A stretch of 64,000 nucleotides of DNA from Microbacterium oxydans (GCF_006540085.1 NZ_BJOG01000005.1:62001-126000); one strand, 5' to 3'; shown: positions 15,334 to 23,927, counted from the stretch's first letter. The notes: generated by a model not told the origin, from the letters alone. Program-made: numbers and translations.

Positions 15334-16479
15334 TTACGGCCAGGTCGGGTTCTGGTAGGAGCCCGAAGCCTTGATCTGCATGACAGCAGCCGCGCCACGG
15401 TGCCGGACACCGACACCGAACCCGCGCGTGAAGTACGAGTTCACCAGGGGGTACCGCGAACCGTCGTTCGGGTTCACGAGGCGAAGGCCGCGGTGCTGCG
15501 CGCTGATGTGCTCACGGAACAGGAGCGGGTTGCGAGACGAGTTCGGGCCCGAGGTCGCAAGAGCGATGACGTAGCCCTGCGGCACGCGGTAGTTCTTGCT
15601 GATCCAGGCGTCGCCGTAGGAACCCTCGATCGGCAGACCGTTGAACTGCGCCGGAGGTTTGTCGCCGACGATCGTCAGATCGGTGAGGTACGCGGGAGCA
15701 CTCACAGACGGGATGAAGTCGTATGGGTTCGCCGCCAGGTTCGCAGGGTCACGCCGGAAGGTCGCGATTGCGTCGGCCTCTGTGGGGTGCGCGAAGATCA
15801 CGATCTGTTCGCCAGACTCGCGACGACCGTAGCCGTGCTCCTGGATCGTGTCGGTCAGTGCCTTGATGTCGCCGCCGTCGACAGTTGCAGCACCCGACAC
15901 GAGGTAGTGCGAGTGGGAATCGGTGAACGTCTTGCCGTCGTAGACCGGCGGCACTTCGCCGGTCGATCCGTCCCACAGGTCGAAGATGTCCACCCCGTTC
16001 TCATTGACGTCGCGGGAACCGGCGATCCGCTTGTCGGTGAGCGCACTCATGGTCTTGCGGAAGACGAGTCGGTTGTCCATCTCCAGCTTGTCCTGGAACT
16101 GGAGGTCCACCTGTTCGCGAGATGCGTCGCGCAGGAACGCCGCAGTGAACCGCGATGCGGCGTCGAACCACTCGAGCGGGAGACCCATTCGGAAGTAGTC
16201 GATGTCGCGGCGGCTCGAACGCGGTACGCCGAACTCGCTCTGCGGTTCGAAGTCCTCGCCCTTGCCGGGCTCCTTCGGAAGCTGCGCGAACGAATCGGTC
16301 GTGTTCGACGTGAACATGGCCGACAGCGCCGAGCGCCCACGGTTCCACTCGTTGAGAGCGTCGATGAACTCGTTGTAGATGTCGTTGAGGGGAACACCGT
16401 CAGCCGTCTGCGTAACGATGTCCGCCGCAACGTTGAAGCCTCGGTCGGCTCCGTAGATGTCACGGATCGGAACGTCCAT
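15334..16479 (-). CDS. Major capsid protein (HK97-like)
   Basis: A 381-aa protein starting MDVPIRDIYGADRGFN with AGGAG five bases upstream; an in-frame ATG at 16515 is less likely. It looks like a phage major capsid protein: an N-terminal helical arm, a central domain with DIDYFRMGLPLEWFDAASRF and KLEMDNRLVFRKTMSAL, and a C-terminal part with IVIFAHPTEADAIATF, PQGYVIALAT and NPLLFREHISAQHRGLRLV, where the late NPNDGSRYPLVNSYFTRGFGVGVRHRGAAAVMQI segment is the classic P-domain ending of actinophage capsids. No protease or portal accompanies it. It would form satellite-specific shells or remodel helper capsids. Family assignment is from recognition of the sequence. Confidence 0.82.
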   Translation of the reverse strand: MDVPIRDIYGADRGFNVAADIVTQTADGVPLNDIYNEFIDALNEWNRGRSALSAMFTSNTTDSFAQLPKEPGKGEDFEPQSEFGVPRSSRRDIDYFRMGLPLEWFDAASRFTAAFLRDASREQVDLQFQDKLEMDNRLVFRKTMSALTDKRIAGSRDVNENGVDIFDLWDGSTGEVPPVYDGKTFTDSHSHYLVSGAATVDGGDIKALTDTIQEHGYGRRESGEQIVIFAHPTEADAIATFRRDPANLAANPYDFIPSVSAPAYLTDLTIVGDKPPAQFNGLPIEGSYGDAWISKNYRVPQGYVIALATSGPNSSRNPLLFREHISAQHRGLRLVNPNDGSRYPLVNSYFTRGFGVGVRHRGAAAVMQIKASGSYQNPTWP

Positions 16480-16614
16480 GGCAACTCCTATCGTTGAGAT
16501 GGGTTGCGCGACCACGGGTCGAGCTGGATGGCTCTGACTTGCGAGAGGGAGCTAGAAGCTCGAACCTCTCTGCTCAGCAGATATGCGGTCGACCACCGGT
16601 GTTCCGTTGGTTCA

Positions 16615-16644
16615 ATTGTACTAGGAGGGCTATCGCCCTGTCAG
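16615..16644 (-). promoter_or_regulatory. Capsid operon promoter with a palindrome in its spacer
   Basis: Read leftwards: CTGACA (16639-16644), an 18-base spacer and TACAAT (16615-16620). The spacer contains AGGGC-GATA-GCCCT (16627-16640), a perfect inverted repeat placed where a repressor or activator would act. This is the best promoter-like sequence in the element and points into the capsid gene. Confidence 0.6.
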
Positions 16645-17594
16645 GTTTCTTGATTGTATTCCTGATTGTTTGACTCATCGAGGAACAACACGCCGCGGTG
16701 CGCACGCGCTATCGCTCCCGGTCTCGCGGCACGGGACCCGCCACCGACCAGTGCCGCGACCGACGCGCTGTGGTGCGGGGCCTCCAGCGGAGGGAGAGAA
16801 TCCAGCGCGGACACCGCTTCTCCGCTGAGCGAGCGAACGGATGCGACCTCGAGTGCCTCCTCTTCATCGAGTGCGGGCATAATGCCGGGGAGACGCCGAG
16901 CGAGCATCGTCTTTCCGGCGCCGGGAGGACCGCTCAAGAGCAAATGGTGCCCACCGGCAGCGGCGACGACGAGAGCTTCGACGGCCTCCTCCTGCCCGAT
17001 CACGTCGGCGAGATCGAGGGCCTCGCGCGAGCTCCGCGTGTCGGATGCGACCTCCACGAATTCGACATCGGGCACCTCCACGTCGGCGCCGTGCCAGACG
17101 GCGACCTCCGCCAGAGACCCGGCTGCGCGTACGTCGATACCGGGCACCAGCCTCGCCTCTGCCTCGTTCCCGTATGGCACGATCGCCGTCTCGAATCCCG
17201 CTCGTGCCGCCGCGAAGACCGCGGGGAGGACACCGGGCACCGGTCGGATCCTGCCGTCGAGACCGAGTTCACCGATATGGACCGTCCGGGCGATGGAACG
17301 CGACTCGACGGCTCCGCCCGCCGCCAGACACGCCACGGCCACGCCCAGGTCGAACCCGGCGCCATGCTTCGGAAGGCTTGCGGGCGAGAGATTGACGGTG
17401 AGCCGTCGACGTGGCAGATCCAAACCGGCGTTCTTGCAGGCATTGTGCACGCGCTGGACGGCTTCGCCCAATGACTTGTCAGGAAGACCGATGATCCGGA
17501 ACTCGGGCGCCTGGCTCGACATGTCGGCCTCGACCTCGACGAGGTGTCCGTCCACGCCGGTCAGTGCGACGGCCCAGGTGCGCGCGGTGCTCAC
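16641..17594 (-). pseudogene. comM: comM 5' fragment (AAA+ N-terminal part), truncated by the element
   Basis: The first 306 codons of ComM plus the Glu307 codon, then ten codons read from the attP arm (SNNQEYNQET) and a stop at 16641. The N-terminal ChlI domain (about 1-165: ARTWAVALTGVDGHLVEVE, LPDKSLGEAVQRV) and Walker A GPPGAGKTML are complete, and the break is in Walker B VLFLDE. ComM is a branch-migration helicase for natural transformation. The GTG start at 17594 overlaps the yraN stop (GTGA). The truncated product would lack the helicase C terminus and is probably inactive. Excision restores the gene. Confidence 0.93.
16652..16700. other. attR of the element
   Basis: The right attachment site: left attP arm GATTGTATTCCTGATTGTTTGAC (16652-16674), the shared TC at 16675-16676, then host comM (ATCGAGGAACAACACGCC). 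The arm matches the reverse complement of the attL arm at 19 of 23 positions. The TTGACT at 16670-16675 is a -35-like box that meets TACAAT only in the circular form. Confidence 0.88.
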
Positions 17595-17953
17595 GCGATG
17601 TCCACGAGATGCTCGAGCACACCGGTGGTCGGATCGGCTCCGATGATGCCGATCGCCTCGAGGCGCACGTCTCGCCCTCGCGCGACTCCCGGATGCTCTG
17701 CGATCCACGCCTGCGCCAGTTGCCAGAGCCGCCGGCGCTTGCGCGCGTCGATCGCCTCGAACGGGTGCCCGAATGCGTCCGTCCGCCGTGTCTTGACCTC
17801 CACCACGGCGAGATGATCGCCGCATACGGCGACGATGTCGATCTCACCCTGTGCGCACCGCCAGTTCCTCGCGAGCACGGTGTACCCGCTGCTCCTCAGA
17901 TGTTGCGCGGCGCGGTCTTCTCCCGCTCTTCCGAGTTCATCCTTCGCTGCCAT
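17591..17953 (-). CDS. yraN: YraN/UPF0102 family protein
   Basis: A 120-aa protein of the UPF0102 endonuclease-fold family, usually found next to comM and dprA. MAAKDELGRAGEDRAAQHL is the usual start, and GEIDIVAVCGDHLAVVEVKTRR carries the E-D-ExK residues of a PD-(D/E)XK nuclease site. The start was set at 17953; further upstream residues are not family-like. Its TGA overlaps the comM GTG start. The exact cellular role is unknown; its neighbours suggest DNA uptake or recombination. Confidence 0.9.
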   Translation of the reverse strand: MAAKDELGRAGEDRAAQHLRSSGYTVLARNWRCAQGEIDIVAVCGDHLAVVEVKTRRTDAFGHPFEAIDARKRRRLWQLAQAWIAEHPGVARGRDVRLEAIGIIGADPTTGVLEHLVDIA

Positions 17954-18081
17954 CTGCCCAGCATCACGTGGACACGCTTCCCGGGGTCGGGGCACGGCTG
18001 CAGATTCACGGCGTCTGGGGAGAAGTCAGCTCTTCAGCGCAGTGTGGAGTGAGTCCGGGCGCATCGGCGCGAGAGTCTTCG

Positions 18082-18408
18082 TCACTCGCCGTCGAGCGAG
18101 AGCTCCTGCGGGAGTTCGAACTCCCTGCGCTGCAGCTCCTCGACGTTGACGTCCTTGAACGTGAGCACGCGCACAGCCTTCACGAAGCGATCGGCACGGT
18201 AGATGTCCCACACCCAGACGTCCGTCATCGAGATCTCGAAATAGAAGTCGTGCTCGGTGTCCCGGCGGACGACGTTCACGTCATTGGCCAGGTAGAACCG
18301 GCGCTCGGTCTCCACGACGTACTGGAACTGCGACACCACATCCCGATACTCCCGGAACAGTGCCAGCTCGAGTTCGCGGTCGTAGTCGTCGAAGGCTTCC
18401 TCATCCAT
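18082..18408 (-). CDS. DUF2469 family protein
   Basis: A 108-aa acidic protein (MDEEAFDDYDRELELALFREYRDVVSQF...YVVETERRFYLAN), conserved in actinobacteria between rnhB and yraN. It contains no catalytic motif that I can name. Function is unknown. It lies about 130 bases upstream of yraN and 72 bases downstream of rnhB on the same strand. Confidence 0.9.
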   Translation of the reverse strand: MDEEAFDDYDRELELALFREYRDVVSQFQYVVETERRFYLANDVNVVRRDTEHDFYFEISMTDVWVWDIYRADRFVKAVRVLTFKDVNVEELQRREFELPQELSLDGE

Positions 18409-18480
18409 GATGTGTCCATCCTAGAGTCGCGGGCACCGGGGAGCGTCATCGGCTGCCGGGGCGCGTCCTCGGTGCCTCTG

Positions 18481-19140
18481 TCAGAACAGCGTGGGAGCGT
18501 CGGCTATGGCCCACGACGCCCTGTGGTGCGGCGACAGCCCGATCGTCCGGATCGCATCGCGGTGCTCGATGCTGGCATAGCCCTTGTTGCGGTTCCACTG
18601 ATACGCGGGATGCGTCTCATGAAGCTCCGCCATGTAGCCGTCCCGCGCGACCTTCGCGATGACGGAGGCCGCCGATACCGAAGCACAATCACGGTCCGCC
18701 TTGACCACGGGACGCACATTCAGCGGAGTCGGGTGCACCTTCGACACGTAGTCGTGGTTCCCGTCGAGCAGGATAAGGGCTCCGTCGAGCACGGCACCCT
18801 GCGCAGCGACGGCCGAGACCGCGCGGGACGCGGCGAGTCCGAGCGCCCTCATGATGCCGACCTCGTCGACCTCCGCCGCACTCGCCCAACCGACCGCTGA
18901 CGCCTGCACCCACGCGGCGGCACGGGCGGCCACCTCCGGCCTGCGCTTCTCCGTCACGAGCTTCGAATCACGCAATCCTTCGGGCACACGACGGCGGGCA
19001 CCGGTCGCATCCATCACGGCAGCACCCACCGCGACCGGTCCCGCGAGCGCACCACGACCGACCTCGTCCAGGGAGATGATCAGTTCGCATTCACCGAGGA
19101 GCCGACGTTCCAGGGTGAGCTTCGGCGCGATGACGGTCAT
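18481..19140 (-). CDS. rnhB: Ribonuclease HII
   Basis: A 219-aa RNase HII, which removes ribonucleotides from DNA and RNA-DNA hybrids. The active-site motif is DEVGRGALAGPV (Asp25, Glu26), with later acids in ALILLDGNHD and the conserved VKADRDCASVSAASVIAKVARD segment. The ATG overlaps the lepB stop by four bases (ATGA at 19137-19140), showing tight coupling in the rplS-lepB-rnhB order. Confidence 0.96.
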   Translation of the reverse strand: MTVIAPKLTLERRLLGECELIISLDEVGRGALAGPVAVGAAVMDATGARRRVPEGLRDSKLVTEKRRPEVAARAAAWVQASAVGWASAAEVDEVGIMRALGLAASRAVSAVAAQGAVLDGALILLDGNHDYVSKVHPTPLNVRPVVKADRDCASVSAASVIAKVARDGYMAELHETHPAYQWNRNKGYASIEHRDAIRTIGLSPHHRASWAIADAPTLF

Positions 19141-19862
19141 TCCGGATCCGGAACGCCGTTGAAGATCTCGTGGTGGCCGTCGATCGGTCCCAGCCGGTTC
19201 AACGGCCAGGTCGTGAGGAACGCCTTGCCCACGATGTTCTCCATCGGGACGAAGCCTCCGCTGGGCAGGTCCTGGTGCGCGCGGGCGTCGCGCGAGCGGT
19301 CCCTGTTGTCACCCAGCAGCCACACGGAATCCTCCGGGACCACGACATCGAACGGCTCGTTCGACGCGGCAGTGTCGCCCTGAGGGAGATTGAGGTAGCT
19401 GAGCTCGTCGATGGGCGCACCGTTGATCGTGATCTGTCCGAGCGCATTGCAGCAGACCACGTGGTCGCCAGGAAGCCCGATCACCCGTTTGACGAGATGA
19501 TCCTGGGAGTCGGTGGCGGAGATGCCCACGAAGTTCAGTACCCAGTCGACGGCCTCGACCAGAGGCGGCTGTGCGGGCGTCTGCGGCTGTCCGTCCAGCC
19601 AGCCTCCCGGGTCCTTGAAGACGACGACGTCTCCGCGCTCGTAGTCGGTCCAGCGCGGAGTGAGCTCGTCGACGAGGATGCGGTCGTTGACCAGGAGCGT
19701 GCGCTCCATCGACGCGGAGGGGATGTAGAACGAACGGACCACGAAGGTCTTCACGACGAAGGAGACCAACGCGGCGATCACCACGATCACCAGCACGTCT
19801 CGAAGGAAGACCAGGAACCCGCGGCGTCGTCTGGACGTGGGCGCGGATGGGGATTCAGTCAT
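19137..19862 (-). CDS. lepB: Signal peptidase I
   Basis: A 241-aa type I signal peptidase. One N-terminal membrane helix is at about residues 23-42. The catalytic Ser is in SFYIPSASMERTL (Ser51), and the general-base Lys is Lys125 in KRVIGLPGDHV. The LLGDNRDRSRDAR box E is complete. It removes signal peptides from exported proteins at the outer face of the membrane. It follows rplS after a strong hairpin terminator and overlaps rnhB. Confidence 0.96.
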   Translation of the reverse strand: MTESPSAPTSRRRRGFLVFLRDVLVIVVIAALVSFVVKTFVVRSFYIPSASMERTLLVNDRILVDELTPRWTDYERGDVVVFKDPGGWLDGQPQTPAQPPLVEAVDWVLNFVGISATDSQDHLVKRVIGLPGDHVVCCNALGQITINGAPIDELSYLNLPQGDTAASNEPFDVVVPEDSVWLLGDNRDRSRDARAHQDLPSGGFVPMENIVGKAFLTTWPLNRLGPIDGHHEIFNGVPDPE

Positions 19863-19929
19863 CTGGTTCCTTCACGATCATGCGCCGGCGCGCGGCGACG
19901 ATATCTAGGGTCGCACACCGGAGGGAGAA

Positions 19930-19966
19930 CGAAGCACCCCGGGACATCGTGTCCCGGGGTGCTTCG
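19930..19966. terminator. Strong hairpin downstream of rplS
   Basis: A 17-bp perfect stem: CGAAGCACCCCGGGACA, loop TCG, and its reverse complement. It sits between the rplS stop and lepB. No long T run follows, but the stem is very stable, so it is a likely terminator or pause/processing site for rplS. Confidence 0.8.
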
Positions 19967-19979
19967 GAGATGCGTCGAC

Positions 19980-20327
19980 TCAGCGGTCGCGCTTCTCCTT
20001 GATCTTCGCCTTCTTGCCACGCAGCTGGCGGAGGTAGTAGAGCTTCGCGCGACGCACGTCACCGCGGGTGACGACCTCGATGTGGTCGATCACCGGGGAG
20101 TGCACCGGGAAGGTACGCTCGACGCCGACCTGGAAGCTGATCTTGCGCACGGTGAACGTCTCGCGCACGCTGTCACCCTGGCGACCGATGACGACGCCCT
20201 GGAAGACCTGGATACGAGAGCGGTTGCCCTCGGTGATGTTGACGTGCACCTTGACGGTGTCACCGGGGAAGAAGTCCGGGATGTCCGAACGGAGGGAAGC
20301 CGCGTCGACGGCGTCGAGGATCTGCAT
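19980..20327 (-). CDS. rplS: 50S ribosomal protein L19
   Basis: A 115-aa ribosomal protein L19 at the interface with the small subunit. [19 protein letters not shown] is the usual start; an upstream ATG at 20345 would add six residues. [30 protein letters not shown] and [12 protein letters not shown] are the conserved L19 core. It has its own promoter at 20458-20486 and a terminator after it. Confidence 0.97.
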   Translation of the reverse strand: MQILDAVDAASLRSDIPDFFPGDTVKVHVNITEGNRSRIQVFQGVVIGRQGDSVRETFTVRKISFQVGVERTFPVHSPVIDHIEVVTRGDVRRAKLYYLRQLRGKKAKIKEKRDR

Positions 20328-20457
20328 GATCGTCTCTCTCTGCACCCGCCACAGGTCGCATGCATGTATTTAAAGGAACAAGAAAAGGGTTGAACTGTAC
20401 GGAGCTGACGCGTCCGCGGGCTCCCCTGTGGCAGAGCCGGTCACAGCACAAACATTC

Positions 20458-20486
20458 ATTCTGCCACGAATGCGGTGACGGGCCAA
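20458..20486 (-). promoter_or_regulatory. rplS promoter
   Basis: Read leftwards: TTGGCC (20481-20486), a 17-base spacer and CAGAAT (20458-20463). This is a near-consensus housekeeping promoter, about 130 bases upstream of the rplS start, leaving a long leader. Confidence 0.55.
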
Positions 20487-20495
20487 AACGCGATG

Positions 20496-20984
20496 TCAGT
20501 CCCGGATGTCCGTCTCCCGCACCACGATGACCTCGTGCGCACGCGTCGGCACGGTCGGCTCATCGACGGTGGGGATCGTGGACCAGGAGATGGTCTCGCG
20601 CAACCGCGCCCCACTTCCCCTCGCTTCGTTCCACAGCTGCCACAACTGCAGCCAGATCAGCGCGATCCCCGCGACGATAGCCCCCGTGAGCAACCACGGG
20701 AATGCGCCGTCGATGAAGAACCCGACCGCGATCGTGAGGCCGTTCCAGATCGTGAACCCGGCGACGTCCCACCACGAGACCGCTCGCTCGATGCGGACGG
20801 ACGGACGGGACCGCGTCAGAAGGGTGAGGAGAAGCTGCCCGAGGAACACGGAGGGCATGGCCACGAGCAGCACCCACAGGATCGACCAGCCGCCCTGGAA
20901 GACACCCCACCCGATCAGCAGCCACAGGGGCAGCAGGAAGGCCGCCGGGAGAAGCCATCGGAAGTAGGCCTGTCGCAACCACAT
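20496..20984 (-). CDS. Predicted four-helix membrane protein, 162 aa
   Basis: Begins MWLRQAYFRWLLPAAFLLPLWLLIGWGVFQGGW. Hydrophobic segments lie at about residues 8-30, 35-57, 78-95 and 98-118, followed by a soluble tail ending VVRETDIRD. No recognised transporter signature. I set the start at 20984 because the residues before it are not membrane-protein-like. It is divergent from map. Confidence 0.75.
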   Translation of the reverse strand: MWLRQAYFRWLLPAAFLLPLWLLIGWGVFQGGWSILWVLLVAMPSVFLGQLLLTLLTRSRPSVRIERAVSWWDVAGFTIWNGLTIAVGFFIDGAFPWLLTGAIVAGIALIWLQLWQLWNEARGSGARLRETISWSTIPTVDEPTVPTRAHEVIVVRETDIRD

Positions 20985-21093
20985 GCTGAGATCGTACGAC
21001 GACGATCCGACGCGCGCTCCTGTGTTCGCTGAGAGCGCTCGGCCTTCCTCGGCCTCACGATCAGGGAGAATGGGAGGGACGAGAGGACAACCG

Positions 21094-21876
21094 ATGATCG
21101 AACTGCGCACCCCCGCCGAGATCGAAGAGATGCGCGCCGCAGGGCGGTTCGTCGCCGAAACCCTGGCGACGTTGCGTGACGAGACCAAGGTCGGAACCAA
21201 CCTGCTCTCGATCGATCGTCGCGCACACGACATGATCCGTCGCGCCGGCGCCGAGTCGTGCTACATCGACTATCACCCCTCGTTCGGAGCGAGTCCGTTC
21301 GGGAAGGTCATCTGCACCTCCGTCAACGACGCCGTGCTGCACGGCCTCCCCCATGACTACGTGCTCCGCGATGGCGACCTCGTCACCCTCGACTTCGCTG
21401 TCGCAGTCGACGGCTGGGTCGCCGATTCCGCCGTCTCGTTCGTCGTCGGAACAGCCAGCGACGAAGATCTCCGACTCATCGACACGACCGAGCGCGCCCT
21501 GACCGCGGCGATCGACGCCGCATCCGTCGGGAACCGCATCGGCGACATCTCCGCAGCGGTCGCCACGATCGCACACGGTGAGGGTTACTCGATCAACACC
21601 GACTTCGGCGGCCACGGCGTCGGCCGGACGATGCACGGCGATCCCCACGTCCCCAACGACGGCCGCCCCGGTCGTGGCTTCCCCCTGCGCGCCGGCCTCG
21701 TCCTCGCCTTGGAGCCCTGGCTTCTCGCCACGACCGACGAACTCGTCACAGACCCCGACGGGTGGACGCTGCGCAGCGCAGACGGGTCCCGCGGCGCGCA
21801 CTCCGAGCACACGATCGCGATCACCGAGCAGGGCCCGATCATCCTGACCGACCGGTCGTTCCTCGGCGTCGACTGA
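21094..21876 (+). CDS. map: Methionine aminopeptidase, type I
   Basis: A 260-aa enzyme that removes the initiator methionine. MIELRTPAEIEEMRAAGRFVAETL is the family start. The metal-ligand regions are visible: TLDFAVAVDGWVADSAVSF (Asp), INTDFGGHGVGRTMHGDPHVPN (His) and the C-terminal EHTIAITEQGP (Glu). The ATG at 21094 has GAGAGGA upstream. Confidence 0.95.
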   Translation: MIELRTPAEIEEMRAAGRFVAETLATLRDETKVGTNLLSIDRRAHDMIRRAGAESCYIDYHPSFGASPFGKVICTSVNDAVLHGLPHDYVLRDGDLVTLDFAVAVDGWVADSAVSFVVGTASDEDLRLIDTTERALTAAIDAASVGNRIGDISAAVATIAHGEGYSINTDFGGHGVGRTMHGDPHVPNDGRPGRGFPLRAGLVLALEPWLLATTDELVTDPDGWTLRSADGSRGAHSEHTIAITEQGPIILTDRSFLGVD

Positions 21877-21961
21877 CCTGCCACGGTACTGATCGTCGTA
21901 TCGGGTCGTGCAGACGTAGCACGCAGGCGCGGTCGGCGCTCCGGTGTGCCATCCTGAGTCC

Positions 21962-22555
21962 ATGATTCCGCAGGATCGTCATGTGCCGGAGCGAGTGCTC
22001 CTCGCGCGTCACGGGCAGACCCAGTGGAACAGAGAGCATCGCCTGCAGGGACGGCTCGATTCGCCCCTCACTCCCGAGGGAGTCGAACAAGCGCATGCGA
22101 TCGCGGATCGGTTGACGGACGTCGACGTGCGCACGGTGTGCTCCAGTCCGCTCGGCAGGGCGGTACACACGTCGACGATCGTCGCAGAGCGCCTCGGTGC
22201 CGACGTGGTCGAGGTGCCCGAGCTCGCTGAGCTCGACCATGGCGAGCTCAGCGGCCTGACGTGGGAGGAGATCGACGCGGAGTATCCGACCGCAAGGGAA
22301 GAGCGGGCGGCCAACCGCTACGGGTGGGCCTTTCCCGGCGGGGAGAGCTACGCGCAGGCGAGAGCGCGCGCACGCAAGGCGCTCAGCAGCTGCGGATGGG
22401 TGTCACAAGGCATCCCCCTTCTCATCAGTCACGAGATGATCGGGCGCATGCTGCGTGCGGAACTGCGAGGGTTGGATGCCTCGACCGCACTCGGGCTGAG
22501 GCACCCACACGGGGTCGTGTTCGAGATCGACGGCGCCTCCGAGCGCATGCTCTGA
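21962..22555 (+). CDS. Histidine phosphatase family protein
   Basis: A 197-aa phosphoglycerate-mutase-like phosphatase. RHGQTQWNREHRLQGRLDSPLTPEG holds the phospho-accepting His in RHG, with the second Arg, Glu (ELDHGELSGLTWEE) and His (LLISHEMIGR) in the expected places. Substrate is unknown; it may act on small phosphate esters. The start at 21962 is chosen over an ATG six codons upstream. Confidence 0.88.
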   Translation: MIPQDRHVPERVLLARHGQTQWNREHRLQGRLDSPLTPEGVEQAHAIADRLTDVDVRTVCSSPLGRAVHTSTIVAERLGADVVEVPELAELDHGELSGLTWEEIDAEYPTAREERAANRYGWAFPGGESYAQARARARKALSSCGWVSQGIPLLISHEMIGRMLRAELRGLDASTALGLRHPHGVVFEIDGASERML

Positions 22556-22583
22556 GAGACACGTTCCCGGTTCGAGGCCTCGG

Positions 22584-23300
22584 TCAGGAAGACGGCGACG
22601 TGTCGTCGAGGAGATCGGGACGGCGCGACCGTGTTCGCTCGATCTGCTGCTCGTGGCGCCACGCGGCGATCGCCGCATGGTTTCCGCTCAGCAACACGTC
22701 GGGCACCGATCGTCCCCGCCACGATGCGGGCTTGGTGTACGACGGATACTCGAGCAGACCGTCCTCGTGGGATTCCTCGACGAGGCTCTCGGGATTGCCG
22801 ACGACACCAGGGATCAGCCGGCCGATGGCCTCGATCATCGCCATCGTGGCGACCTCTCCCCCGTTGAGGACGTAGTCGCCGAGACTGATCAGCCGGACAT
22901 CGCCCCGCTCGGCGGCGTACTCGAACACGCGCTCGTCGATGCCCTCGTAGCGGCCGCAGCCGAAGATGAGATGTTCGCGAGTCGCCAGATCACGCGCGGT
23001 CTTCTGGGTGAACACCTCTCCGGCGGGCGACGGGAAGATGATGGTGGGACGTTCAGCGACCGTTGCGGCGGCTGCTTCGCTGATGTCATCGAGGGCGAGT
23101 CCCCAGGGCTCCGGCTTCATCACCATGCCCGCTCCGCCGCCGTAGGGGGTGTCGTCAACGGTGCGATGACGGTCCGAGGTCCAGTCGCGAAGGTCTCGGA
23201 TGCGGAGATCGATGATCCCGGTCGCCTGAGCCTTTCCGAGCAGCGAGAGCGTCAGACCGTCGAAGTAGGACGGAAAGATCGAGAGGACGTCGATGCGCAC
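22584..23300 (-). CDS. trmD: tRNA (guanine-37-N1)-methyltransferase
   Basis: A 238-aa Trm[26 protein letters not shown] is the usual start, [17 protein letters not shown] is a conserved SPOUT motif, and [16 protein letters not shown] plus [12 protein letters not shown] form the trefoil knot that binds SAM. It methylates G37 next to the anticodon, preventing frameshifts. It lies last in the rpsP-khpA-rimM-trmD operon, 18 bases after rimM, starting at GTG. Confidence 0.96.
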   Translation of the reverse strand: MRIDVLSIFPSYFDGLTLSLLGKAQATGIIDLRIRDLRDWTSDRHRTVDDTPYGGGAGMVMKPEPWGLALDDISEAAAATVAERPTIIFPSPAGEVFTQKTARDLATREHLIFGCGRYEGIDERVFEYAAERGDVRLISLGDYVLNGGEVATMAMIEAIGRLIPGVVGNPESLVEESHEDGLLEYPSYTKPASWRGRSVPDVLLSGNHAAIAAWRHEQQIERTRSRRPDLLDDTSPSS

Positions 23301-23318
23301 GGGGACCCGTATCAGCGA

Positions 23319-23927
23319 TCACTCGGACGCGTCGGCGTCCGCGCCTGCCTGCGGCTCGGCGTCAGTGGACTCCGGGAGCTCCTCGAAGAGGCCGGGCGGC
23401 GGGGTGACGATCACGCGACCGGCCTGCACATCGACGGTGGGGACGATGGCGGAGACGAAGGGCACCATCACCTCGTCCTCGCCTGCCTTGACGATGAGGA
23501 GGTCCTGTGCGGGGAAATGCTCCACCCGAACGACCCGACCGATCACGGTGTCATCGCGGACCACCTCGAGGCCGACGAGCTGGTGATCGAACCACGCATC
23601 GTCTTCGGCCTCGTCGACATCCTGATCGATCCAGAGGATGGCACGGACGAGGCTGTCAGCCGCGTCGCGGTCCTCGACATCCTGGAAGAACACGACGGGG
23701 TTGCCGTTCATCACCCGGTACTCGCGCACCGTGATCTCCTTGCCGTGCCACGGAGATGCCTCGGGCACCTGCAACGTGAAACCGGCTCCGGGGACGAAGC
23801 GCCCCTCGGGGTTGTCTGTGTACAGCTCGAGCTTGAGTCCGCCCTTGAGCCCATGCGCCTTGACGAGACGCCCGACTCGCAGCTGGTTCTTGCCCTGGTT
23901 GCGGTCCTTCGCCACCACGTCAGTCAT
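23319..23927 (-). CDS. rimM: Ribosome maturation factor RimM
   Basis: A 202-aa RimM needed for 30S maturation and 16S processing. LRVGRLVKAHGLKGGLKLELYTDNPEGRF is the N-terminal RimM domain and the C-terminal PRC-barrel contains DDAWFDHQLVGLEV and VMVPFVSAIVPTVD. The ATG at 23927 overlaps the khpA stop by eight bases. Confidence 0.95.
   Translation of the reverse strand: MTDVVAKDRNQGKNQLRVGRLVKAHGLKGGLKLELYTDNPEGRFVPGAGFTLQVPEASPWHGKEITVREYRVMNGNPVVFFQDVEDRDAADSLVRAILWIDQDVDEAEDDAWFDHQLVGLEVVRDDTVIGRVVRVEHFPAQDLLIVKAGEDEVMVPFVSAIVPTVDVQAGRVIVTPPPGLFEELPESTDAEPQAGADADASE

Larger units (their letters stand above)
4477..16676. mobile_element. 12.2-kb capsid-encoding phage satellite in comM
   Basis: An integrated element bounded by attL (TC at 4475-4476) and attR (TC at 16675-16676). 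It carries, from left to right: a large serine integrase, an OLD-type ATPase and a membrane protein (+ strand); then on the - strand a small resolvase, a cluster of small genes, iterons, a primase-polymerase/helicase, a repressor-like HTH protein, small genes, an HGG zinc protein and a major capsid protein. No portal, prohead protease, large terminase, tail, holin or lysin gene was found, so it is not a complete prophage. A capsid gene plus its own replicase and integrase suggests a phage satellite that uses helper packaging and tails. A degraded prophage is the main alternative; the intact reading frames, att sites and origin argue against it. Confidence 0.85.

Noticed and set aside
3865..17594. 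Tn7-like or AbaR-type insertion into comM
   Set aside because: No transposase genes and no short target duplication; the serine integrase and attP symmetry explain the insertion.
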